Positions 1-7,011 of a stretch of 23,658 nucleotides of DNA are shown here, piece after piece. Under the pieces are notes generated by a model. It did not search any database and was not told where the DNA came from. It was given only the letters and a program-made list of their open reading frames with translations. Origin of the DNA: JAADHU01 sp964446495 (GTDB lineage Bacteria > Pseudomonadota > Gammaproteobacteria > Steroidobacterales > Woeseiaceae); assembly GCA_964446495.1 (NCBI GenBank), contig CAYUOY010000051.1, positions 1 through 23,658 on the forward strand. The letters run 5' to 3'. A program made the position numbers and the translations under genes. Every line of letters starts with the position of its first letter. The stretch's first letter is position 1.

Positions 1-69
1 AGCTATTGTGAGCATCTAGGGCAGAAATGGTTGAAGGGTGCCGGCAGGGTCTCAACAACTACAGCATAG
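1..69 (+). pseudogene. C-terminal stub of a REP-associated (RAYT/IS200-like) transposase
   Basis: The window opens inside a reading frame whose last 22 codons (ending in TAG at 67-69) match the C-terminal 22 codons of the transposase remnant ending at 791, with four amino-acid differences (GAGRVSTTTA against GTSRLSTTTA at the end). It is therefore the tail of another copy of the same element. Whether the full gene exists upstream cannot be seen. The nucleotide similarity continues past the stop codon, so the copies were duplicated as DNA segments and not just as coding sequence. Confidence 0.65.
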
Positions 70-252
70 TTGCCGCTTCAAACTGACCCAGAGCCGTGTT
101 GTCAAGAACGATGACTGGTAAACAACGTCATTCTCGGCGTTGCCGCTCCCAGGCTCGTCCCATCAAGCTCCAAGACCGGACGCAGAGAGAAATCATTCTG
201 TATGTCGGCTAAAACTTGTTAAGGTCGGCAAATAATGGGTGTCCTGAAACCT
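1..252 (+). repeat. Direct-repeat copy A: transposase 3' end plus downstream spacer
   Basis: Positions 1-90 match 723-812, and 138-245 match 853-960, with only scattered substitutions; the middle part diverges and differs by about 7 bp in length. The copy ends in the motif AATAATGGGTGTCCTGAAACCT (231-252). The unit is transposase tail, then about 150 bp of non-coding spacer, then the motif. Confidence 0.75.
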
Positions 253-791
253 ACTTCCGCATCAACGAATACCTGGCCCGGCGTGCGAATCGAGAAGACC
301 AATGCAAAGGGCGTTTCTGGGAAGGTCGCTTCAAGACACAGGCATTGCTGGATGAGACGGCACTGATCCGGTGTATGGCCTACGTTGATCTGAATCCAAT
401 CAGAGCGAAAGTGGCTAGAACACCCGAACTATCAGCGTACACGTCCATTCGAGCCCGCATTGCCGGCACCAGCGAACACCTGCTGCCCTTTATCGCCCAC
501 GACAGCACGCCGGCCCCCACGGTACCGATGCGCTATGAAGACTATTTGCAATTGCTCGATCATACCGGGCGAGCCCTGAGGCACGGAAAGGGAGGGGTGA
601 TTGCTCCGAACCTGGTACCGATACTGGCAAGGTTGGGTGTGGAGCCGACGGACTGGCTGCAGGAGATGCGATACTACGGCCGCTGGTACTACCGAGCAGT
701 AGGGCCCTTGCAGTTGCTACAAAGCTATTGTGAGCATCTTGGCCAGAAATGGTTGAAGGGTACCAGCAGACTCTCAACAACTACGGCATAG
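216..791 (+). pseudogene. N-terminally truncated REP-associated tyrosine transposase (Y1_Tnp/RAYT family)
   Basis: The frame opens at a TTG (216), but the first 12 codons are simply the repeat motif read through; transposase-like sequence starts at about 255. What remains has the typical C-terminal RAYT features: NEYLARRAN, then CKGRFWEGRFKTQALLDE, then CMAYVDLNPIRA and an E-S-YTSI segment. The upstream part that should carry the HUH metal-binding His motif is missing, because repeat DNA is joined directly to mid-gene sequence at about 252. Full-length members are usually around 200 to 330 residues. RAYTs mobilise or maintain REP palindromes through single-strand cleavage; this copy cannot be active. 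I read it as an internal-deletion relic. Family assignment is by recognition of conserved blocks. Confidence 0.75.
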
Positions 792-960
792 TTGCCGCTT
801 CAAGCCAAGGGTCTGTTCATCAACGACGACTGATCGACAACATCGTTCTTGACGTTGCCGCTCCCAGGCTCGTCCCATCAAACTCCAAGACCGGACGCAG
901 AGAGAAAACATTCTGTATGTCGGCTAAAACTCGTTAAGGCCGGCAAATAATGGGTGTCCC
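723..960 (+). repeat. Direct-repeat copy B: transposase 3' end plus downstream spacer
   Basis: Second copy of the unit at 1-252. It contains the same CGCTCCCAGGCTCGTCCCAT block (858-877), GACCGGACGCAGAGAGA, and AATAATGGGTGTCC (946-959). Here the motif runs into CCCAAAATTTTTCCCAAAATTTTCC instead of TGAAACCT, so the sequence after GGGTGTCC differs between copies. Confidence 0.75.
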
Positions 961-985
961 AAAATTTTTCCCAAAATTTTCCGCT

Positions 986-1140
986 ATGGGTGTCCTGAAA
1001 CCTATATGGAAGAATTCACTCTGTATTCCGGGCCAAAACTTGTTTAGGCTGGCAAATAATGGGTGTCCTGAAACCTCTGATACTCTGTATTCCGGGCCAA
1101 AACTTGTTTAGGCTGGCAAATAATGGGTGTCCTGAAACCT
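986..1140 (+). repeat. Three further copies of the ATGGGTGTCCTGAAACCT motif, two in a 64-bp tandem
   Basis: ATGGGTGTCCTGAAACCT occurs at 986-1003, and the longer AATAATGGGTGTCCTGAAACCT at 1055-1076 and 1119-1140. The 59-bp block at 1018-1076 is repeated at 1082-1140, giving a 64-bp period. The same 22-bp motif is at 231-252. Each copy ends at CCT and is followed by unrelated DNA, which suggests that CCT is the end of an element or a recombination point. Confidence 0.75.
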
Positions 1141-1175
1141 ACTCTCTTCAAAGTTGTTCGACCCCTTTCAAAGTT

Positions 1176-1721
1176 ATGCAGGAGACGGTCGTTAAATTAT
1201 TTTCACGATTTCTGATCGCCCTGTACTTCTGCACTGTCTCGCTTGCGGCTTTGCCAGGTTGTGCGCCGAATACGCCGCTGGTGCTAGGGCCGTACCAGCC
1301 CAAACAAGTTCCGAGCGGCTGGGTTGCTGATTTCTCCTACACAGAATCCCTGAGCTCGTATTTGAAAACGCAGGCGTCGGTCGCGAAATCGCGATCAAAA
1401 AAGCCGCTTATCTATGTGTTCGATGACCGATACGGCCCCTGTATGCTATTTCGGCGTCGCGCCGACTATAAGGGGATTCAGGTACTTTTTGATGACAAAC
1501 ACGTCATTATGCTTAACCACAACTATATTCACTGGTTGGTCAGGTCGTACGATGAGATTGAGAGCAGTGGCTTGGATCAGATTGGGATTCTGGTGCGGAT
1601 AGATGATAGTGGATTCCCGCTCCGCCCGATCATTAGTCACTTCGTTGAACATAGCAACGGCCGTGCGGATCAGCTTCACTATCTCAAACACACGTTTGAG
1701 AGAATTTATAGCAACGACTAA
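1176..1721 (+). CDS. Putative lipoprotein of unknown function, possibly thioredoxin-like
   Basis: This is a 181-residue protein. The open frame extends upstream to an ATG at 1059 inside the repeat DNA, but the ATG at 1176 is the better start: it is followed directly by a lipoprotein-type signal peptide (hydrophobic residues 8-26, lipobox-like LPGC with the acylated Cys at 29). No good Shine-Dalgarno precedes it, so the start is uncertain. After a Pro-rich linker, a segment at about 75-115 (KKPLIYVFDDRYGPC, then a short strand and LFDD) has the rhythm of a thioredoxin fold with a single-Cys YGPC where WCGPC would be expected. That resemblance is weak and I do not assign redox activity. The gene follows directly on transposon debris, and its own promoter may lie in or have been disrupted by the repeats. 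No family recognised with confidence. Confidence 0.6.
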   Translation: MQETVVKLFSRFLIALYFCTVSLAALPGCAPNTPLVLGPYQPKQVPSGWVADFSYTESLSSYLKTQASVAKSRSKKPLIYVFDDRYGPCMLFRRRADYKGIQVLFDDKHVIMLNHNYIHWLVRSYDEIESSGLDQIGILVRIDDSGFPLRPIISHFVEHSNGRADQLHYLKHTFERIYSND

Positions 1722-2213
1722 ATTGTTACAAACCAGTACGCGAGGTAATTTTGAGATTACCTGTCAGCTGAAAAACATCCGTAAGCAGCCCCCAAGAAGC
1801 AGATTGCATTGAATTGAACTACTCAAAAAGTTCGATCTCCTGGTTCTTTTACCAAATTTTCTACAATGCTCAAGCAAACTCCGGCCCGAGTTTTCTTGTA
1901 CGGGCCGAAATTTTGTCGGTCTCTGTGTCCCACATGTCCCGGGCGTCATACCGCTAGTCATTATTCACCGCTGGTTGCGGTTGATCATGAGTTACGTCAC
2001 AGAACCACTTAATACGCAGACTTGGTCCGGACTCTGGCCGGCAAGAGTCCGGAAATTCAGAAGAAAAGGAAGACAAATTTCGGGTGGTACTCCATTTCAC
2101 CCTCTCGAATTCAAACGAAAAAAATACAATACCCATGCCATGGAAATAGGAACCTGGTTCGCCTATGTACTGTACAATTGCCAACCCGCCAACGTCTCGG
2201 AACGACTAAAAAA
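1722..2213. other. Intergenic region without a recognisable gene; two stem-loops
   Basis: No convincing coding sequence. Two inverted repeats are visible: CGGCCCG (1882-1888) with CGGGCCG (1901-1907), followed by AAATTTTG, which could be a weak terminator for the lipoprotein gene; and TCCGGACTCT (2026-2035) with AGAGTCCGGA (2044-2053), a perfect 10-bp stem with an 8-nt loop and no T-run, which could be an operator or an mRNA leader structure. The promoter of the downstream operon should lie here, but I could not pick a convincing -35/-10 pair. An open frame reading from 2022 into the MaoC gene has no family similarity before 2214. Confidence 0.5.
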
Positions 2214-2672
2214 ATGTTGACCGTAAGCAAAGAAGAACTCCCCGGCTACATCGATAAAACACTGGAGCCATCCGCCTGGCTAACCATCAACCAGGAAATG
2301 ATCAATACCTTCGCCGATGCGACCCGCGATCATCAGTTCATTCATGTGGATGAGGCGAAAGCAGCGCAGACACCCTTCGGTTCAACGATAGCGCACGGTT
2401 ACCTGACGTTGTCATTGATTTCCTCATTCCTTGAAGAGTGCGGAGTGATACCGGAAGGAACGGTGATGGCGATCAACTACGGCTCCGACAAGGTTCGTTT
2501 TTTACAACCAGTGAAGGTGAACAACGAGGTGCGGGCACACGCGGTGTTGATGAGCGTGGTAGAAAAAGCGCCAGGACAGGTTCTGCTGAAAACCAAAATC
2601 ACCGTGGAAGTGAAGGGCGAGGACACGCCGGCGCTGGTCGCCGAGATCCTCGGTCTCTTTTTCATCCAGTAA
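2214..2672 (+). CDS. MaoC-family (R)-specific enoyl-CoA hydratase
   Basis: A 152-residue single hot-dog-domain protein, the usual size for NodN/PhaJ-type MaoC hydratases. The signature is clear: FADATRDHQFIHVDEAKA at 33-50 with the catalytic pair Asp39 and His44, then PFGSTIAHGYLTLSL with the overhanging-loop HGY at 61-63. Family members hydrate trans-2-enoyl-CoA to the (R)-3-hydroxyacyl-CoA in the cytoplasm. The ATG at 2214 is chosen because similarity begins here; the frame upstream to 2022 looks non-coding. The next gene follows 28 bp later and encodes an MFE-2-like dehydrogenase that would use the (R)-isomer, so the two probably act in sequence, with the thiolase third. Chain length and whether the pathway is degradative or synthetic cannot be read from the sequence. 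Confidence 0.88.
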   Translation: MLTVSKEELPGYIDKTLEPSAWLTINQEMINTFADATRDHQFIHVDEAKAAQTPFGSTIAHGYLTLSLISSFLEECGVIPEGTVMAINYGSDKVRFLQPVKVNNEVRAHAVLMSVVEKAPGQVLLKTKITVEVKGEDTPALVAEILGLFFIQ

Positions 2673-2700
2673 TTCAATTCATTGATAGAGGAGCCATAGG

Positions 2701-3621
2701 GTGGCGATCAGTTTCGAAGATCAGGTAGTGATAGTGACGGGCGCAGGCAACGGTTTGGGAAAATCGCATGCGCTGGAATTCGCGCGTCGTGGAGCGCGCG
2801 TGGTTGTCAATGATCTGGGTGGATCCCGGGATGGGTCAGGAGGATCCAGCGAAGCGGCAGAGGCAGTGGTTGCTGATATTGAAGAGGCCGGCGGCGAAGC
2901 AATAGCGAATGGCGCCAATGTGGCTGACTACGCGCAGGTTGAGAAGATGGTCGGGGAAGCGATCGATCGTTGGGGGCGCGTTGATGTTCTGGTGAACAAT
3001 GCGGGCATCCTGCGGGACAAGACATTCGCGAAGATGGACCTAGACGACTTCAAGCTGGTGCTTGACGTGCATTTGATCGGCTCCGTGAATTGCACCAAGG
3101 CGGTATGGGAGACGATGCGAGAGCAGCAATACGGCCGCATTGTCATGACCTCGTCATCGAGCGGCATCTACGGCAATTTCGGGCAGTCCAATTACGGTGC
3201 AGCGAAAATGGGGCTGATTGGCTTCATGAACACGCTGGCGATAGAAGGGCAAAAATACGGCATCAATGTGAATGCGCTGGCGCCGATTGCGGCGACGCGT
3301 ATGACCGAAGACCTGATGCCGCCGAATGTCCTGACACTGTTGCAGCCGGAGGCCGTGACACCGGCGGTGGTATTCATGGCCAGTAAGGAAGCGCCTACAA
3401 AACAAATCATTGCGGCGGGCGCAGGTGTATTCGCCAGAGTCGTGGTGCAGGAGACCGACGGTGTTTTTCTGGCTGAAGCGGACCGGGATGCAGAGCATGT
3501 GTCGGCCGCATGGGAGCAGATCGCTAGTACGGACGTGCAGTCCGAGTTATCGGCGGGTGGCGATCAAACCATGAAGTTCCTCCAAAAAGCGGCGGCTGAA
3601 CTCGGCATCAAGCTCGGGTGA
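2701..3621 (+). CDS. Short-chain dehydrogenase, MFE-2/HSD17B4-like 3-hydroxyacyl-CoA dehydrogenase
   Basis: A 306-residue SDR starting at GTG 2701, supported by AGAGGAG (2687-2693) with 7-bp spacing. Visible features are the Rossmann motif TGAGNGLG at 13-20, VNDLGG at 37-41 typical of the peroxisomal multifunctional enzyme group, NNAG at 99-102, a Ser cluster at 151-154, and catalytic Tyr165 and Lys169. The stretch SSGIYGNFGQSNYGAAK is almost the same as in the dehydrogenase part of eukaryotic MFE-2, which oxidises (R)-3-hydroxyacyl-CoA with NAD. After about residue 245 the chain continues with a roughly 60-residue helical tail, reminiscent of the linker in MFE-2, where hydratase and dehydrogenase are fused; here the hydratase is the separate gene immediately upstream. 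Substrate is inferred from family and neighbours. Confidence 0.9.
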   Translation: MAISFEDQVVIVTGAGNGLGKSHALEFARRGARVVVNDLGGSRDGSGGSSEAAEAVVADIEEAGGEAIANGANVADYAQVEKMVGEAIDRWGRVDVLVNNAGILRDKTFAKMDLDDFKLVLDVHLIGSVNCTKAVWETMREQQYGRIVMTSSSSGIYGNFGQSNYGAAKMGLIGFMNTLAIEGQKYGINVNALAPIAATRMTEDLMPPNVLTLLQPEAVTPAVVFMASKEAPTKQIIAAGAGVFARVVVQETDGVFLAEADRDAEHVSAAWEQIASTDVQSELSAGGDQTMKFLQKAAAELGIKLG

Positions 3622-3640
3622 TGAAGAACGGGAGCGATCA

Positions 3641-4822
3641 ATGAAAGATGCAGTCATCGTGTCGACGGCGAGAACGCCCATCGGCAAGGCCTACCGCGGC
3701 GCATTCAATAATACGTCGGCACCAACCCTGGCGGCGCATGCGATCGAACAGGCGGTTGCTCGAGCGGGCATTGACCCCGGGCAGGTGGAAGATGTGGTTA
3801 TGGGTTGTGCCATGCAGCAGGGCTCGAGCGGTCAAAATGTTGCCAGGCAAGCGTTGCTGGCGGCCGGCTTGCCAGTGACGGTGGCGGGAATGACTGTGGA
3901 CCGGCAGTGCTCGTCGGGCATGATGGCGATTGCCATCGCTGCGAAACAGGTGCTCAACGACAACATGTCTGTCGTGGTCGGTGGCGGCGTCGAGTCCGTC
4001 AGCCTGGTGCAGAACGATCATTACAACAGTTATCGCGCCACCGACCCCAACGTTATAAAGGCAGCGCCGGATGTTTACATGAGCATGCTGGAAACAGCCG
4101 AGGTTGTTGCCAAACGCTACAACATTTCACGGGAGCAGCAGGATGAATATGCGTTGCGCAGCCAGCAACGCACGGCGGCGGCCCAGGAAGCCGGTGCGTT
4201 TGACGACGAGGTGGTTGCGATGTCGGCCAGCAAGGGCGTCATGGACAAAGAGTCGGGTGATATCAGCTTCCACGACGTCACCCTTGAAAAGGACGAAGGA
4301 AACCGTCCCGGCACCAACATTGAAGGTCTGGCTGGCCTGAAACCGGTATTCGATGGCGGCGTAATTTCAGCAGGCAACGCAAGCCAGTTGTCCGATGGAG
4401 CGTCTGCAACGGTGGTGATGGATTCACGCCTGGCGGAGAAAAAAAATCTCGAACCATTGGGAATATATCGAGGCATTGCGGTGGCAGGTACAGAGCCCGA
4501 CGAGATGGGCATCGGACCCGTGTTTGCGGTGCCAAAGCTACTTGAACGAAGTGGCCTTGGGATTGACGATATCGGTCTGTGGGAACTCAATGAAGCGTTT
4601 GCCGTGCAGGTAATCTACTGCCGTGACAATCTCGGTATACCGGACGAATTGCTCAATGTGAGTGGCGGTGCGATTTCAATTGGCCACCCGTACGGGATGT
4701 CCGGAGCGCGGATGGTTGGGCATGCCTTGATCGAGGGTAAAAGACGTGGCGCCAAATACGTCGTCTGTACTATGTGCATTGGTGGCGGCATGGGCGCTGC
4801 CGGCTTGTTTGAGGTGGTCTGA
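3641..4822 (+). CDS. Acetyl-CoA acyltransferase / thiolase
   Basis: A 393-residue thiolase of normal family length with the complete active site: nucleophilic Cys90 in DRQCSSGM, NEAF at 317-320, His349 in GHPYG, and Cys379 in CIGGGMG near the C-terminus. GGGAG (3630-3634) lies 6 bp before the ATG, and the gap to the dehydrogenase stop is 19 bp. Thiolases either cleave 3-ketoacyl-CoA (beta-oxidation) or condense two acyl-CoAs; following a hydratase and a 3-hydroxyacyl-CoA dehydrogenase, cleavage in a beta-oxidation-type route is more likely. GHPYG with a Tyr, where many members have GHPLG or GHPIG, may affect chain-length preference. No acyl-CoA dehydrogenase or ligase is in the window, so those steps must be encoded elsewhere. 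Confidence 0.92.
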   Translation: MKDAVIVSTARTPIGKAYRGAFNNTSAPTLAAHAIEQAVARAGIDPGQVEDVVMGCAMQQGSSGQNVARQALLAAGLPVTVAGMTVDRQCSSGMMAIAIAAKQVLNDNMSVVVGGGVESVSLVQNDHYNSYRATDPNVIKAAPDVYMSMLETAEVVAKRYNISREQQDEYALRSQQRTAAAQEAGAFDDEVVAMSASKGVMDKESGDISFHDVTLEKDEGNRPGTNIEGLAGLKPVFDGGVISAGNASQLSDGASATVVMDSRLAEKKNLEPLGIYRGIAVAGTEPDEMGIGPVFAVPKLLERSGLGIDDIGLWELNEAFAVQVIYCRDNLGIPDELLNVSGGAISIGHPYGMSGARMVGHALIEGKRRGAKYVVCTMCIGGGMGAAGLFEVV

Positions 4823-4827
4823 CCGTC

Positions 4828-6120
4828 TTGCTAAGAGTTCGCCAAAAGATCGGGAAATACAAGATCGTCAAGCGTATCGCTTCCGGTCCACAGGCGGATG
4901 TATACCAGGCCTACGATACGATCCATAACCAGCACGTCGCGCTGAAGTTGCCCAAGATAGAGGGGCATGTCGAGCTTGATGATGTCCTGCACGAAGTTCG
5001 TGTGGCGGCGAAATTGCACCATCCGAACATCCTCTCGGTGCAGAACGCGAGCTACATCGATGATCATTTCGTTATCGCGATGGAGCTTGGCGGTGAGTCA
5101 TTGGGACACCGGCTGGAACGGCGAATTTCACTGGCACGTGCGACGGCATATGCGGAACAAGCGCTGGCAGGGTTGGCACATGCGCATGAGCACAAGATCA
5201 TTCATTGCGATATAAAGCCGGAAAATTTTATCCTGTTTCCAGGCAACCAATTGAAACTGGCCGATTTTGGTTTTGCCAAAAAAGTGCTGCGAACGGTGAA
5301 AGCGTCCGGTTCCGGTACGATAGACTATATCGCTCCTGAGCAGGCGATGGGGCGGCCAAAATTTCAGTCAGACGTGTTTTCAGTTGGCCTTGTGCTTTAC
5401 CGCATGTTCTCCGGCAAGTTACCCGAGTGGCCCTTTGAATGGCCAATGGCGGGACATGAGCCGTTGACGGCTCGCGTTCGTCCTGAATTCGTGGATTTCC
5501 TGCAACGGGCCATTCAGCTGGACCCGGCCAAACGCTATACGAATGCCATTCAAATGTATGCCGCATTCGAGACGCTGCAATCAAGAGCCCGCCGGCAACG
5601 TCTGAGTGGTGCGAAGAAAAAGAATAAGGTCGCCACCTCCTGGCGGCAGATTCAATGGCGGGAATTCCAGCGGCAATACAAAAAGGAACTGGATACCCGG
5701 CACCAATGCCGGCGTTGTGAAGGCCCGGTCGCCGAAAGCATGCAGGCCTGCCCGTGGTGCGGATTCGACAATCCGTCGCGCGGATCGGAAACCAGCATGC
5801 CGGCCGATTGTCCACGCTGCGAGCGTGGCGTGAAACTGGATTGGAATTATTGTGCCTGGTGTTACGGACCCGGGTTCGTGTCCGAGACTAATCGGTTTTA
5901 CGCGGACAAACGCTACCTCGCGAAATGTGCCAACCGCCGCTGTCGCAAACCTATGATGGCACATATGCGCTACTGCCCATGGTGCCGGACCAAAGTGCGG
6001 AAACCCTGGAAACTCCCAAGCAGCAAAAAGTCCTGTCGTGCCTGCAAGGGCGGCATCGCCAGCGAGTTCTGGAATTTCTGTGCCTGGTGCCGGGAACCGA
6101 TTCGCCGCAGAAACTCCTGA
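4828..6120 (+). CDS. Cytoplasmic Ser/Thr protein kinase with four C-terminal zinc-ribbon-like Cys clusters
   Basis: A 430-residue protein. The TTG at 4828 is the best start: an in-frame stop lies at 4810-4812, the next in-frame ATG is about 85 codons inside the kinase domain, and GAGGTGG sits 10 bp upstream. The kinase domain covers about 10-255: Lys40 in VALK, Glu56, catalytic loop HCDIKPEN (126-133, HCD where HRD is usual), DFG 146-148 and APE 169-171. The Gly-rich loop is degenerate (SGPQADVY), but catalytic residues are present, so activity is plausible. After a basic linker come paired Cys motifs: CRRC 294 with CPWC 308, CPRC 328 with CAWC 342, Cys367/Cys372 with CPWC 383, and CRAC 403 with CAWC 418. 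These resemble repeated double zinc ribbons for protein or nucleic-acid contact. No membrane helix. It begins 5 bp after the thiolase stop and is followed by a PP2C gene, a natural kinase/phosphatase pair. Confidence 0.88.
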   Translation: MLRVRQKIGKYKIVKRIASGPQADVYQAYDTIHNQHVALKLPKIEGHVELDDVLHEVRVAAKLHHPNILSVQNASYIDDHFVIAMELGGESLGHRLERRISLARATAYAEQALAGLAHAHEHKIIHCDIKPENFILFPGNQLKLADFGFAKKVLRTVKASGSGTIDYIAPEQAMGRPKFQSDVFSVGLVLYRMFSGKLPEWPFEWPMAGHEPLTARVRPEFVDFLQRAIQLDPAKRYTNAIQMYAAFETLQSRARRQRLSGAKKKNKVATSWRQIQWREFQRQYKKELDTRHQCRRCEGPVAESMQACPWCGFDNPSRGSETSMPADCPRCERGVKLDWNYCAWCYGPGFVSETNRFYADKRYLAKCANRRCRKPMMAHMRYCPWCRTKVRKPWKLPSSKKSCRACKGGIASEFWNFCAWCREPIRRRNS

Positions 6121-6132
6121 CCCGGACGATTG

Positions 6133-6969
6133 ATGACGATGTTGAATCATGCGACAAAAACTCTTGATGGCCGAACGGAGCCGGACAGGATCAGCATGAA
6201 CATCGCCGGTGGCGCGCTCGTCGCCTACACGGCCCGGGCACCGGATAAAGAAAGTGACAATGAAGATACGGCGGCCGCTATTCCCTACGGTCCGGACGCG
6301 GCGGTGCTGGTGATTGCTGATGGAGCAGGTGGCATGCCGGGTGGACGCAGGGCGTCGGCAACTGCGGTGAAAATGCTGGAGTCATCACTACAACAATCCA
6401 TGGAAGCAACCATGTTGTTGCGGACGGCTATTCTGGATGGCATCGAAGCGGCGAACCAGGCTGTACTTGATATTGCCAATGGTTCGGCGACGACACTAAC
6501 GGTCGTAACAATAGAGGGCCGCACGGCACGTATGTACCAGGTGGGTGATTCCGAGGCGATGATCGTTGGCCAGCGTGGCTTGATCCGGGCGCAAACCATG
6601 GCGCATTCACCCACCGGATTCGCCGTTGAGGCGGGCTTTCTCGATCAGCGAGATGCATTGCATCATGCAGACCGTCACCTGGTCTCAAATTTCATTGGTA
6701 CCAGCGATATGCGAATTGATGTTGGCACAGCAGTGAAGCTCAAGGCGCGCGATACGATCTTGCTGGCCAGTGACGGGCTGACCGACAATGTTCACCTCGA
6801 CGAAATTATCGAGTTCATGCGGAAAGGGCCATTAGATGAAGCGATCGATGTAATTATTCATTGCGCATTGCGCCGTATGACGGTTGAATCGAAAACAATG
6901 CCGAGCAAGCCAGACGACCTGTCGTTGATACTGTTTCGAAAGCCAATGAGAGCCAGGCAGGTCGTGTAG
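6133..6969 (+). CDS. PP2C-family Ser/Thr protein phosphatase
   Basis: A 278-residue PP2C catalytic domain. Metal-site and structural motifs are in order: SDNEDTAA at 41-48, IADGAGGMPGG at 61-71, YQVGDSEAMIV at about 136-146, LLASDGLTDN at 210-219 and KPDDLSLILF at 259-268. These are soluble bacterial PP2C features (Stp/PrpC type), which dephosphorylate Ser/Thr residues set by Hanks-type kinases using Mn or Mg. ATG 6133 is 12 bp after the kinase stop, but its ribosome site is poor; ATG 6196, preceded by ACAGGA, is an alternative that would remove 21 residues before the domain. The adjacent zinc-ribbon kinase is its likely partner or substrate. It could also act on the second kinase (12907-15243), which has no phosphatase of its own in the window. 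Confidence 0.88.
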   Translation: MTMLNHATKTLDGRTEPDRISMNIAGGALVAYTARAPDKESDNEDTAAAIPYGPDAAVLVIADGAGGMPGGRRASATAVKMLESSLQQSMEATMLLRTAILDGIEAANQAVLDIANGSATTLTVVTIEGRTARMYQVGDSEAMIVGQRGLIRAQTMAHSPTGFAVEAGFLDQRDALHHADRHLVSNFIGTSDMRIDVGTAVKLKARDTILLASDGLTDNVHLDEIIEFMRKGPLDEAIDVIIHCALRRMTVESKTMPSKPDDLSLILFRKPMRARQVV

Positions 6970-7011
6970 GGGATGATCAGGTGCGATCGGCAACTCGTTG
7001 GGAGTCGCCTG

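Noticed and set aside
2022..2213. N-terminal extension of the MaoC protein
   Set aside because: The 64 extra codons show no similarity to hydratases, include a stem-loop region, and the ATG at 2214 gives the normal family length.
5228..6150. Two long minus-strand open frames opposite the kinase gene
   Set aside because: Composition is Arg/Pro/His-rich as expected from antisense reading; the plus strand carries kinase and zinc-ribbon motifs.
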